From Hemibagrus wyckioides (taxonomy: Eukaryota; Chordata; Actinopteri; Siluriformes; Bagridae): DNA of 64,000 bases. The notes beneath the pieces are model-generated. The model was given only the letters and a program-made list of their open reading frames with translations, did no database searches and was not told the origin of the DNA. The position numbers were made by a program, and so were the translations under genes. Shown here in pieces: positions 11,087 through 22,959 of the stretch (positions within the stretch are counted from its first letter, which is position 1; each line of letters starts with the position of its first letter). Location of the stretch: positions 20,440,146-20,504,145 of the forward strand of contig NC_080712.1 in the NCBI RefSeq assembly GCF_019097595.1, written 5' to 3'.

Positions 11087-12165
11087 CACCAGTGTTCTAG
11101 ATGTAGAACAAAGATCATTAAAAAAATCTAAACAATTCTTGTGCCCACTGTAAATATTTCAACAATGTAATGGGATGAAAGCTCCAAAAAAGCACCTGAG
11201 CACAGTAAATTATACATGCCCTTCATACAACACCCATATATCCTCCCTGCCACCTACCACAGTCTCCTTGACCTCGGTATGGTAGTGTCCCGGAATTCAA
11301 GAGGATATGTGTGTAGCATGACCCCTAACAGATAACTGCTACCTCTTTGAACACTGCAGTCACATTTCATAGCCCCCTGTGCCATCGTGTGCAGCTGTAC
11401 TCCATATGTTGTTGTTTCTCTGACTGCTCTGTATAGTGATACAGACATAGTGGACAAAAATACTAGACTAGAGGCACGTCAAAACGGATATTAGCTTAAT
11501 GTATGATCTTTTCATTCTTATTATCTCATATAATAGTTTAATTAATCAAAGTGGGATTACGTGGAGATCCAGGTAAAGTGTAGACAGTTAAGGGGTGATG
11601 TATCATCTTTAGCACCCCCTATAGGTATTTTCACAATGCTTGTAATGGAAACCTGCTTAGTGCTTTAGAAATGGCTGTAAAACCAGACCCAACTGCATCT
11701 GTGAAGCCAACCATCATGAATCACTTTAATCTAGGTACACAGCGATGCGATGTGCATATTTTATATGGAATTTCAAACCGTGTCAATCATAAATCATATG
11801 TCTAAAGTTATTATTTCGCATATTGTCTTTAGCAAAGACAAGTTCCTATTTTGACAAGAATCCCATTTCCCTTTTGGGAGGATGAGTAAGATTGATGTGC
11901 TGTCAGTCAAATCCAGCGCATGATGGCATGCTGTCGTGTTGAGGCGCTGACATGCTACAAGGAGAAATCAGAGAAAATTTTAAGAGTAATATGTGTTTAT
12001 TTTAGGACGGCTGGTTCACCGTTACAGTATATACTTGAATGTTGAATTTAATAAAAATTTGTCTTTCTATAGAATGTAATCTCCCCAAGCTTTGGTCTTC
12101 ATGTGGTTAGAAGAAAACATAGATTTTGTCTTAAAGTTGCACACGCAACCTTCTTAGGTTTCATT
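10281..12165. other. Intergenic DNA, no gene seen
   Basis: Moderately AT-rich single-copy-looking sequence interrupted by a short GT run (about 10369-10384) and a long TA microsatellite. Open frames near 10.7-10.95 kb on both strands are short and overlap each other, and have no known domain. Confidence 0.55.
11020..11084. repeat. (TA)n microsatellite, long
   Basis: About 32 perfect AT units. The Ile-Tyr run in an overlapping frame is an artefact of this repeat. Confidence 0.97.
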
Positions 12166-12169
12166 TTTC

Positions 12170-12630
12170 AAAGTTGTTGTTCAGATAACGCCATGGCCCA
12201 GCATGACAAACCCCTTCTGCAGTAAAATCCATCATCGACAAGCACTTTAAAGAAGATCATTCATAATTAGTCTTGACAAATTGCTTGTTTCATTATTGTA
12301 CAATCCAGCCGGCCTCTGGCTTTGCCGTGCTATGCTCTTAACGTAGCCTGTTTGCCCTGTATACATTTTTCATTAAATATATGTGATGAATGAGACATAC
12401 ACTGTAATTTGCTACATACCACTAAATAATTTACTAGCCTGTATGTTTTCAGTGCCCAAAAATGTTTGCTGTTGAGTGTGCTGTACGTTAAAATGTCCTG
12501 CAGGCGAGGCCAGGGTGAGGAGGTGGACTTCGTTGGCGATTAATAATCGACCTCATAAACACAGCATACATGAGGCTTTAACCACAAAGCCTCCCTTCAA
12601 AGAACCAAGTTATATGAATTAGATATGTCT
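12170..12630. promoter_or_regulatory. Candidate conserved non-coding block with homeodomain palindrome
   Basis: Complex, non-repetitive sequence with several CpGs against an AT-rich background. At 12537-12549 CGATTA-A-TAATCG forms a perfect inverted pair of ATTA/TAAT cores with a one-base centre, the arrangement bound by paired-class homeodomain dimers. Function is inferred. Confidence 0.35.
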
Positions 12631-12638
12631 GATGTAGC

Positions 12639-12761
12639 ACACACACACGCACACACACACACTCCCATGTTTGTATTACTATTCTTGTGAAAAGAATTCA
12701 GCTGTTTCTTCCCCACAAAGATATAAATACAGTTCTCTCACACACACACACACACACACAC
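12639..12761. repeat. Two (CA)n microsatellites
   Basis: CA runs at about 12639-12661 (with one CG interruption) and 12739-12761 are separated by about 75 bp of ordinary sequence. Confidence 0.9.
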
Positions 12762-12884
12762 TATGTTTTAATATTTGATGCATGATTTACCTTCACTGTT
12801 CATAGGGGAGCAGTATGATAAAATATGAATAGATCTGTTTGCTGTGAATGTTTGTTTTTGTCAGTCTAAATGCCAGTTCAAAGA

Positions 12885-13080
12885 AAAATAAGGTCACTCC
12901 GCTGTCGGAGGCCACTCTTTTGTTAGCAAACACAGCGGTTTTATATTATTCATTACCAGGTAATTTATACTCCATTTTATGGACGCCGCCAATCAAAAGC
13001 CATTGTTGTATTATGCCATATATTCGGGGCTAATATTTAACCTCTCTGGCAGGGATATGAAGAATGGCTTGCAGTAACAG
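12885..13080. promoter_or_regulatory. Candidate conserved non-coding block with CCAAT and SOX-like sites
   Basis: A compact, CpG-containing stretch carries CCAAT at 12989-12993 and a SOX-type CATTGTT at 13000-13006, with several TAAT cores nearby. There is no coding frame with a domain. Its sharp contrast with the flanks suggests an enhancer. No alignment was available. Confidence 0.35.
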
Positions 13081-13301
13081 GTGAAGTGAATCACCAGGTG
13101 ATCATGAACACATTAGTCAACCAAAAACACACACCTGCTGGCCCGATTTTTAGACAGGCTTTTATATAGAGCATACCTTCCTTATTGCTAAGGTTATGGG
13201 AGATGTGTATGTGTTTTATTACATGCTCTATCATAGGCAGGATAGGAGGAGATTTTATACAGTCCCACTGGAACAGCATGGCCAAGTCTTTTTTTTTGCT
13301 A

Positions 13302-14553
13302 TACACTGAAGACATTTGGGCTTGAGGCTTGACAGATCAGAATTTCAGCTTTCATTTCCTGATATTTACAAGCATTTGAGTTAAACAGCATTTCCAAGTA
13401 ATCAAAAATATTAGAACATGAAACTAACAGGTGTTTCCTGTTAGATTGACTGTTTAAACAATTAATAGCTCTGAATGTCTACTCTTATATTGATCTCTGA
13501 ATTTTACCCTGCATTTGTTGTTAAACTAGATAAATCAACATGAGGTCCAGAGAGCTGTCAATGAGAGAAAAGCAAACGATTTTGAAGCAAAAAGAGAAAT
13601 AGAATAGAGATTAGAGGCCAAAATACACAGCACAAATCACTCATAAGCAGTAAGAATCAGAAGGCCAGATTGTAATTTGCAAAGAAATAAAGAAATGAAC
13701 CACAAAAGTTGGAACTAAGATTAACCTCCACCAAAAGTGTGGAGAAAGAAAGGAGCTGCTCATGATCCACAACATATGAACTCATTGGTCAAGCCTGGTG
13801 GAGGTAGTGTCACAGTTTGGGCTCAAATGGCTGCTTATGGACTCACTAATCTTCGCTGATGATGTAACTCATGATAGCAATAGCAGAATAAATTCAATTC
13901 AATTCAATTCAATTCAATTCAATTCAATTCAATTCAATACAATTTATTTTGTATAGCGCCTTTTACAATGAACATTGTCTCAAAGCAGCTTTACAAAAGG
14001 AGAAAAACAGAGAAAGGGGAGGGGAAAAATGAAAATAAAAAATAAAAATAACTAAATAACTAGAAATATGAATAAATCATTAAATTTAATAATTAAACTA
14101 TTTTATCCCTAATGAGCAAGCCTGTGGATCAAATTCAAAAACAGTTTGTCTAAAAAATTTACAGACAATTTATTGATAACTCAAAAAAGCATTTCATCAG
14201 AGGTACAAATTGGAGGGTTTTAAACTGGCCAAGTCTATCACCAGACCTTAACCCAGCTGAGCAGCATTTCACCTCCTGAAGAGAAGACTGTAGAGGAAAC
14301 CCCCCAAAACAAACAACAACTTAAAAAGCTGTGATACAAGCCTGGAAATGTATCACAAAAGAAGAATCACACAGTTAGGTGAGTTCAGTGGCAATTTGCT
14401 TTAATACTGTCTATTCCAATACTTTTGCTCAAAAAAGATGCCATGTTCTTAGTTGTTTAACAAATCTAGACATAAATATCAGAAAACGATCGCTGAGCTT
14501 ACGATCTATCGTCTCCTATTCATCTTTCGATTTCAAACCCAAATGTCTCTGGT
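13302..14553 (+). mobile_element. Decayed Tc1/mariner element with nested insertion
   Basis: Long imperfect inverted ends: the left end reads CACTGAAGACATTTGGG (from 13304) and the right end reads AACCCAAATGTCTCT (to 14550), with matching internal blocks (TTTCAGCTTTC..CTGATATTTACA on the left against TAAATATCAGAAAACGATCGCTGA on the right). Transposase relics on the + strand are the start region ATGAGGTCCAGAGAGCTGTC (about 13540), G-G-G-S-V-T-V-W-A at about 13797-13823, and W-P-S-L-S-P-D-L-N-P-A-E at 14226-14261, which holds the last catalytic Glu. Large internal deletions, frameshifts and a second repeat inserted at about 13887-14135 leave it dead. It is the same superfamily as the remnants at 8.5, 27.2, 39.1 and 62.1 kb but a different family. 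Confidence 0.88.
13887..14135. mobile_element. (AATTC)n-led teleost repeat nested in the Tc1/mariner element
   Basis: About nine AATTC units (13891-13938) lead into a TTTATTTTGTATAGCGCC core followed by an ACAATGAACATTGTCTCAAA stretch and an A-rich tail, a repeat type I know from otophysan fishes. It splits the transposase relic: the sequence before it (AGCAGAATAAATTCA) and after it (AAATTCAAAAACAGTTTGTC) are adjacent in intact relatives. AATTCA on both sides looks like a target-site duplication. Its class (MITE or SINE) is uncertain. Confidence 0.75.
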
Positions 14554-14830
14554 CTGATATTTACACAAGCACTGATGATGCCTAGATGTGTCCCATGTTG
14601 ATCCGGAGTGTTTGTGGAAGCTGAGAGATGCTGCTGAGCACCAAAACTAAACTAATGGTGCTGACCAAGAGACAAATGGGTCTAGGCAACACAGCCTCAG
14701 GAAATATGGGCCTCCCATTATTTTTTATTGCTTTAATGTATTTTAGTGTTAACTGCAAAACAGGAGATTAAAATCACCTTCAATCCTGCTTCTCTGTTGC
14801 CCTACAGACAAAGAAGCAGTAGTAATAATA
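14554..14830 (+). repeat. Duplicated segment, copy 2, abutting a Tc1/mariner end
   Basis: Direct repeat of 10005-10280 at about 90 percent identity. It begins at the base where the right terminal repeat of the 13.3-14.55 kb transposon breaks off, a few bases short of its expected end. The junction carries CTGATATTTACA-type sequence that also occurs inside the transposon's left terminal repeat (about 13359-13371), so short homology could have joined them. TGACAG of copy 1 reads TGAGAG here. Confidence 0.85.
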
Positions 14831-17800
14831 ACAGACACACCACATGGGTGTTCTGCATAGAAATAAGAATGACCTGAATTACCTGAGACTGCAAAGAAAA
14901 AAGCCAACGTGTCAGTGATGGACCAATATGAATTAGATGTGGAATGTGCATTGAGGTAGTTGTCAGAAAACTGAAAGGCATTCATGCATATCTTCAGAAG
15001 TAGAGATAAATACATTAACATGAATCATATTGGATTTTAAACGCATCCAGTGAAACACGTAGAAAAAACTGATTAAACCTATAGTTTGAAGAAACTAGTG
15101 AGAGTGAAGACTGCATGTAGTTTTGTATCAAGCTACTTGTTCCTGTATTTACGAGATATTCAAACTACACCATACTGACATGGCGGGACCACACGTAAAC
15201 CATCATCACAACACTCCATTCTTTTAACATCCCAAAAGCCCCAGCTGGTAACGACAGCTGTACGACTTTGTCACTGTTAACAACAGTTGTTCTACACGAA
15301 GCCTAATGATAAAAACTGTAGATGAAAGCATATCTAATGTGGCCATGATTTAATTTGTGTTCTGCCTCAAAGAGTCAGTCTGGATTTCACTCACGATGAC
15401 TCAGTTCATCCTGGTGTGTGTTTGCTCTGTTATTAATGGTGCATGCTGGGCCTGCTCACACAGACTACCCACTCTTTCTGTCATTAAATATCATCAGCCT
15501 CCTGACACTAATATACTCCAACACTAAACACGTTCCGGTTCGACTTGCATCAAAGTGCTTCATAATACCAGCATTATGAAGTCACACATGTATTTATATG
15601 GCCCGTATACAAAAATTCTACTGGGCTAGAGAGCTCTAAACAGAGGTTGCACGTATCACATGGTTTCTGGTGGCGCTTGAGTCTAAATTTAAGTCGTCTA
15701 CCCATGTGCTCTTTCATAGGCGATTGAGCCAATAAGAGGATCTTTTACTATAAAAGAGCACCATTTACAAGCAGTCATGCTGAGAAAAGGCCACAAACAG
15801 TGCGCTTGTTAATAGCTCTCATCCACAGGGCTCCAGATGCTCCTCTCTGAACACAACCAGTGCACACTTCGGAAAGAGATGTCACTTAATATAAAGCTAT
15901 AACTGTTAAGTCCAGCTCAAGCTGTGTGTCTATATTTAAACACTTCTGACATCTTTTTTTCTTTCAAGCTCACACCTCAGGTCAAAGGATATTTAATACT
16001 AATTAAAAAGATATAAATTCTCTGGTCATGAGGCTCTCTTTGTTATTCATTAAAGATCATTGAAGGTCTGAGCATGTTTGTGTATACCAATTACAATTGC
16101 TGTCAATCACACGCTAACCCTCAGCTTAACCGTAATTTAGTTTTATAATATAAATGCTAGGAAAAAGCTCGCATACAGGGACGTGTATAGTATGGCAAAT
16201 GCATCACATTACCCCACATTAGTCTAATAAACAGATTATTATACTTATTATAAACAGCCTGTCGTTGCATAACAAACAAAAAGAACATAATAAATCATGG
16301 ACATGGTGGAGTTTTCTTTTTGAAGGTGCAAGCGTTTTGTAACAGTCGGTTTTCTGGCATGGGAGAGTCTTTAGGTCAGAGGACTTTCTAATTTGTCAAG
16401 CTGTCTATTTTGTTTGTTTGTTTGTTTTTGTCTTTTTTTACGAAAAGGATTAGGAAATGACTGTCTATAGCTGCTATAATGTAAGTGATAACCGGAACTA
16501 GTTTCACAGAAGTTCCACAACATTTAGTACAACTCTAGATGCTAAAAAATGTGATGCATTGTTAACTAATACGTTTAAAATTGTAATCACCAGCAAATCA
16601 AGGTATAAGTGGAATAAGAGTCTTTGGGTTGTGCTTTTATAGGAAAATAATCTGCATTAGGGTAAAAAGTCATTGCCCTGATATGGATTCCTATAACAGC
16701 TTGGTCTATTGTGTGCTATTCCTTATGTATCATATTAGCACTGCATTATAATAAATAAAAATAAATAAATAAAGTCAGGTATATAGCACTGATATTCTAG
16801 CATTTCCACTGAAATGGTTCAGGCCTGAGGTTCATTCTACAGCATATTCTATTGCATGTTTGATGTATAATGCTGTCATTGCAAACCAGAAATCTGTACA
16901 ATTGTTAAATTATGAATTATAGCGGCAGAGAGTGTCACTAATATAACAAGCTACAACTGTTTTCGTATGCAAAATATTTAGTCTGATTTAACAATCTGAC
17001 TATTCCTGACAAGGTTATCAAAAAGCAGTCTATTTACTCATTTGTCACCAGGTCACCCAACACACAGAAAAGACACATACTTACATCACACTGAGTCATT
17101 ATAAGACTATAGCCAAAGGGTGTAATACATATTTAATGATATGCAAACCATGGCAGTGATGCATGTCTTTCATGCGTGCAGCAAAACACTTTGCACTAAG
17201 AACCACCTTCATCAGTAAAAGTATTTTATATAGTGTGAGTGTGATTATTATCATAACCTACCATTATTCTGCATTATCTGCTTTAGTTCCGCAATAATCT
17301 TCAATGTTTTCAACCAACTGCATCAAGATTTCTGGGTCACAGACGATTATATCACAATATTTTAAATGCAGATCATTTTCTGTTAATGAATCAAATCACC
17401 ACAAAGGTGGACGTCACGGATCTGACTGCTTTCAGTCAAGCCTTTTTTTTTCCTCAGTGTTTGAAGTGAAAACGACTGACCACCTTTAGTCTACAGATCA
17501 ATACATCCTTGTTGATGTCAAGATAGCTAAAATCAAGACTACTTGATAATTGAAATGGTGCACTTCTGTACTATAAATCCATGTAGCTGCCCAGCTGCCC
17601 TCAACCCATGTTCTGACATTTGCTCTATATCCATACTCCAAATCCATTTGACTCACGAGCTGTGGCCCAAAGGCGAAACTGTTGTTCTCCAAATGGATCA
17701 GTTCGGGGAAAGTTGCTCTCATGATGTAATTGCTTTCTGTTTCATAAAGAGGATTTATTGAAAAATCAGACCCCAGGTTATGGGCTGTCAATGACAGCAG

Positions 17801-17975
17801 GAGAAAAATCCAGAATTTACTGTATGCTTTTACAGCCAGATTTCTGAAATAATTGTTGCAAGACAAGACGGTAAGTTAGTGGTTATAAACCTGTCCTCCA
17901 TATAAATTACCTAATCAAGAGATCCTGGCGGTAATATAAATTGGAGCAGTCATTCGTCTTCAATGGCCTGTATGT
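14831..17975. other. Intergenic DNA, no gene seen
   Basis: Single-copy-looking AT-rich sequence. A CCAAT (15729-15733) and a TATAAAAG (15749-15756) lie close together around 15.73 kb and resemble a weak promoter, but no supportable exon follows. The open frame near 17.5-17.87 kb on the - strand has no recognisable domain. Short tandem AAAT units occur near 16.75 kb. Confidence 0.55.
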
Positions 17976-17979
17976 GCAT

Positions 17980-18240
17980 ATAAACCCACAACGACAGTCA
18001 TATACTTCAGCGGAAAGGAGACCTGCATCACTGTTTACAGAGTTCAGAGGGAAAATGGATGACTTCTTGCATGCTCAATCAACTGTGAAATGTACATTTA
18101 ATCATCCTGAGAAAGCCCCTCGGTTTATTTGTGTTGCAGCAGGGATTTACATTTCCAAACATCCCCCATATTAATCATTACTTCATCACTTCCCCTGTGT
18201 GACAAGGCGAATAAACTCCTCAGTGTGTGAGGCCTGAATG
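17980..18240. promoter_or_regulatory. Candidate conserved non-coding block
   Basis: Complex sequence with several TTAATCAT and TAAT cores (for example near 18097 and 18172) and no coding signal. Listed as a possible enhancer on composition only. Confidence 0.25.
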
Positions 18241-19089
18241 TGTGCTTAATCACACCCAGCAAAAAAAACACGCTGAACTTTTATTCACTTCACCCTTCAC
18301 TCAGACCGGCAGAAATACAGTATTATGCAGACGCAGCTCGCCCGTTCGGCATTCATTCATGATTTTTCTTAAAGCAGCACTTTTTGAAATATCTGTCTTT
18401 AAGAGATGCCAAACAGCAATCGTTCTTCTCAGATGGAAATATTTTAAAGTGGGGAGGTCTGTTCTCTCACTGGGACTAGTGTCACCTGGACCTTCCTCCC
18501 AGAAGGTGAATGATGGACAACTTCAGCAAAACATGAAACAGGAGGTGAAAAAAAAAGCAGAGCTTTCACTTAAGTTGTGCAAGACCCATATATCTACCCA
18601 AGAACCCCATGCTGTGTTTTGAAAATAAGTCAGAAGCTCATATAAAAAGCAAAAAAAAAGTAACAGCGAAAGTGAAATTGAGCGATCTGTTCTGCAATGA
18701 CACCCGTCCCAAACTGCCGCTGACACGTACCATTCACACCACAATGAGATCATGAGTGATTTCTCCAAGGCAGACCTGTTTTACATATTCCACTTTGCTC
18801 ATTATAATGATTTGCAGAACATCTTGCCATCAACAATGAATTCTTCATAAGAGTATGAAGTGTAACTTTGTCACCCCGGATGAAGAACATGCTACACCTG
18901 CCAGTTTAAACAAGATTAATGGGTCACTCAGACATTTACATCCTCATACATTTTTATGAATGCACTATGAAGTGAATTTGATGTATCAGTAACAAGATAA
19001 ATGATGGGTAAAAAAGCTTTGGCAGTTCCAACTTTAAATAATCTTTCATTTGATGCCACATTTTTATTTTTTTTCCCCTCTATGAGAAG

Positions 19090-19470
19090 TTCAGGAACTC
19101 TTTGACGTGCCAGAGCTATTTGCCAGGAAGGCCTGTCAGGCTAAGAGCTATTTGGTGCGTGCGTGTGTTGTGTCAGTGCTTGAGACACACCTTAACCTCA
19201 GACTGACATTTCATGTGTATTTTAGCGCTGATTGGCAATCACATTCTCAGCATAACCACAAGAACATTTTTTCTCTCCTCAGTCACTCATTAAATTGCCA
19301 AAATCTACATTATGCACAAGCATGAAAAGCAGCTGAAAGCTTCTCTTTGCAGTTGCCAGGCCTGCTCATGAATTTCTGGAGAATGAAACATGCGTTTTGG
19401 CCAGGCTTCTCAGCTGAGAAGGGATTGGGAAACAGAGTCAGTGGCAGGAAATACTCCCTGTCATAGAATG
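19090..19470. promoter_or_regulatory. Candidate conserved non-coding block
   Basis: Long, balanced-composition, non-repetitive sequence containing a short GTGCGTGCGTGTG interruption. Its frames are closed or lack domains. Its length and complexity set it apart from the AT-rich flanks. Confidence 0.3.
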
Positions 19471-20009
19471 ATCAGGAATGGTAAATTGATCTGTCAGAGC
19501 CCTCAGAGTGATTGGGACTGGGAAGACTTTGCCTCTCTGCCGTAATAGATTTACAACTTGCACTAGAGGTAAGTTCAGAAAAATTCCCGGCGACAGATTT
19601 ATCTGTAGCAGACAGGTAGACGGACACTTTTCCTCATCTCGAGTCCGGATTAAAAATGTGCAGGTCGGAACTTCAGGAGACAGATTCCTTTGGAAGCCTC
19701 TATTTCAATGTCAGCCTCAGCTTAGACAGCCTTGTGCCTTGTGGGTCATACAGAAAGAGTCATGCCTACACGGCCCATTGCTTTATGTTTTTGAGGTGAA
19801 TTAAGCCAACTAGCCCAAAATTATATCCACCCTATCTTTCTTTTTTTTATCCTTCTAACAAGGGCACTCTTGCTGAGGAATGTCCCTAAATGTGGCTGGG
19901 TTTCTGCGCAGTATCACAGAATCCTAGCTGCCTGCATGACGTGACATTTTGAATTGAGTGCCATGCAGACAAATGCACCCAAATGCATGCATGTGTGTAA
20001 GCTTTGTTT

Positions 20010-20300
20010 AAGGGGTGAAGTCATCTTTTGTGGAGCAGGGTTTAGGGAAAGACCAACAGGGAGCTGAACAGTGGGCCCTTGTCTGTCAACCCCATGACAA
20101 GGCCTTTCATTTCCAGCCTAATGGCCAAGAAAGGCAACGCCAGGCCACGCTCGAACCCTTCACGGAAAACAAAACTTTTGTTTCCAAATGTCTTGGATGG
20201 AGCTAACCGCTCCAGACTCCTATGATTAATGACTCATGGCCACATTGTGTGGAAGCTGCTAATTAACTGCAGACTGATTAAAGACATGTAAACTTTGCTG
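20010..20300. promoter_or_regulatory. Candidate conserved non-coding block with AP-1/MAF and TAATTA sites
   Basis: Complex, relatively GC-rich sequence. TGACTCA (AP-1/MAF core) sits at 20230-20236 and TAATTA at 20260-20265, the latter inside the near-palindrome CTGCTAATTAACTGCAG. Regulatory role is inferred. Confidence 0.35.
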
Positions 20301-20328
20301 ATAACCTGCATTTTCTCTCCCCCCTTGA

Positions 20329-20331
<3 letters not shown>

Positions 20332-20360
<29 letters not shown>
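20332..20360. repeat. (CT)n microsatellite
   Basis: About 14 CT units. The Arg-Glu run on the opposite strand is an artefact of it. Confidence 0.95.
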
Positions 20361-20365
<5 letters not shown>

Positions 20366-22135
20366 CTCATTTTCTCTCTCACACAAACTTGGCATGTGGA
20401 AGCTCTTACTGCCAAAGTGGTTAGAAGCAGACCAAAGCTGAGGATGATGAATGTACTCTCCAACAGGCATATACAGGCTCTAATTTAGAACTATTTAGTG
20501 TGTGACATATGGACATGGTCTTCTCGTTTTCACTTTCCTCATATTTTTTGGTTTACAATCCACGCTTTTGGCATTGTTGTTTTCTAGGCATTTTCTTTCT
20601 TTTTCTTAGACATGGATTAAAAGTGTTATTATTTTAAATATGATCGCATAACCTATAACAAAATATTGCTCAATCTACCTGAAGTCATTCACCAGTTATA
20701 GGCAGTCAGAAACTGTAACCATACCTCAGTCATCAGGTACAAAGTTACATATAGTCCAGAGATCTGTCACCAAGTGTCACTTGGTTAACTGATGGGACTA
20801 GCACATTTATTTGGCAGCACCACAAATATACATTCCAGCGACTGATTATCAACTTGTCATGTCTGTAAGTTATTTATTATTAGTTGGCTTATTGAACATA
20901 TGGCATGGCATGACATGACAACTTTTTAAAATAAACGCTACGAAACATCTGGAATTCAACAACAAATCAACCATACGCTTCCTTACAACATCCTAAAAAC
21001 AAGATGGCCACTAATACTCTTCTATATGGGGCATGATGTAAAGGAAACAACAAACTATTGGTATATATGTAACACTAATCTTGCTGCTAAGAAAGATCCT
21101 CACCATTATACTATCTGCATGGGTGCGGCAAGTCTGCCTTAGGGACTTAATCAAATAACCAAATCTGGGCCAAGTGAAGAATGGGTTGAGAAATTCATGT
21201 ATTTGTGAGGTGAAAAAAAACACAGAGAGAGACAGAGAGAGAGGGAGAGGTGTAGGGTGACGAGAGTTCTTCCCACTCCAGTCAGGTCAGCCAGTGTAGA
21301 GGGTCTTGTGATCAGCCTGAGGCGCCTCCTCCTCTCCTCTCCTATAATTAGGTTGGTTAACATACTGCCATGTATGCAGACATGTTGACTGGGAACTTAA
21401 TCAAGTTACTATTGAGTTCTTGACGCCTCTTGCCCTGGGTGACGGTTTTAGTTGCAGAGTTATAGCTGTGACCTATAAGAGGAAATTAGCCATGGACACA
21501 AGTTTGTTCTTTTCCTCCATTCATTTATAAAAATATTTAGCAAATTGGTGACGAGGATGAAAAACAGAAGGCAACAAAATAGTTCTACATTAGTATAAAA
21601 CATGAAAAATGTAGCAAGGGCACATAGTGGTAGGGCATGTTTTCAGTGGGTTGGCAGTCCATTAGGTGTGAGAGACATTTCACTTACCTAAGTCAAATAT
21701 AAGAGTCTAGTATTCATTAATATAAGGAGGGGGCTGCTGAATCAAACCTACCATCTGGCTAAAACGACAGAATAATCTACAACTCATGATTAGGTCTAAG
21801 GAGTGGAATTTCACTTTAATCTTTTTCAGGGTTTGAAATTTCCATCTGCACAGTACGGCACATCATTTTTCTTCAAGACAAATGCGCTGTTTTTCATGTT
21901 CCAAAATTAGATCAGAAGAGAACGATTAATCATGTCATGGCCTGGGAAAGGAAACAAAGATCTGATTTTCCTCCTCTCTCTCCTCCCTCTCTGTTTCTTG
22001 TTCCCTCTCCAGCTCCAGCCTGTGGTGCATGCTCCTTCCATTTTTTGCCCTTCTGTGTTGTCATGCCTTTCCTTTTCGTTCAAGCTGACTTCAAAGATAA
22101 GATACGTGGGCCTAGGTGATTAATATGAAATGACA
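20361..22135. other. Intergenic DNA, no gene seen
   Basis: AT-rich single-copy-looking sequence. It includes a short purine-rich GAGA patch near 21221-21250 and a pyrimidine-rich CCTCTC patch near 21327-21342. No coding frame with a domain was found on either strand. Confidence 0.5.
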
Positions 22136-22139
22136 ATGT

Positions 22140-22640
22140 GTCTTCAATTAGCCCGGTCACTTCTTCCTTCTCTCCGAGCCCCTAGCAGCCAACAGCAGAT
22201 GGTGACCTGTTTGTATGTGACACCATAACCAAATCTAAACTCAGGGAAAGCAAGTCACCGGGGCTGCAAATTAGTGCGACCACACAACTGTCAGGTGCTG
22301 GCCTCCTCTGACAGTTGTAGCCCATTACAGGGACATTGATGTTTTCGCAGTGTGACAAAAAGGAATCCTTTTTTTCTGTACCAGAAGAACTGTCTGTCAG
22401 CTGGCTCTCAAGTCATAACAAATCACTGGCACTCAGCTGAGGCAGAACACTCTGCACGTCAGGGGGAAGATAAATGACCTGCAGGCCTTTGAAGTGCTTT
22501 GGCAGTTCAGATGGGTCCGCGGCGCTGACAGAGAAATATACACAACAGCGCAACCAATAATGAGAACATTAAACATTCCTGCCTCCTGACAGGCTGACAG
22601 GATTGCCTGGCCTGACATCAATCATCTTCTGAGGCTTAAC
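22140..22640. promoter_or_regulatory. Candidate conserved non-coding block with 11-bp inverted repeat of MEIS-type sites
   Basis: One of the most complex stretches in the desert. ACAACTGTCAG at 22284-22294 and its exact reverse complement CTGACAGTTGT at 22308-22318 flank a 13-bp spacer. Each arm contains TGACAG (MEIS/TGIF) and CAACTG (E-box/MYB-like). A cluster of further TGACAG or CTGTCA hexamers lies around 22390-22610. An enhancer is the likeliest reading. A structured RNA is less likely. Confidence 0.4.
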
Positions 22641-22959
22641 CTTGACAATTAGTCTCCTCACTGATATTGGGCCTAACTCCACCCAGCACCTCTCCCATAC
22701 CTAATACAACCTCACTCACATGTGCTCCAAACTATCCGGTGGATACAGTGATCTGTTCTGTTTTAAATGCAGAATCTTTATTGTACAAAAGTTCGACACG
22801 TGGATAAGGCCTTCCATCAGAGCCTTGTGTGTAATTAAAAATCGGATCTCCATATATTTTACATTTATCATTATTTCCCGTGCTTATTTAGCCAGCCAGT
22901 TTCCTTTTCTCAGCAGGAGAAAAAACGGTGTCTCCGAGCAATAAGCAACAAGGCAAATA

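Noticed and set aside
10856..11131. Open frame with a long Ile-Tyr run (also at 199-567 and 59450-59674)
   Set aside because: The repeated dipeptide is the translated TA microsatellite.
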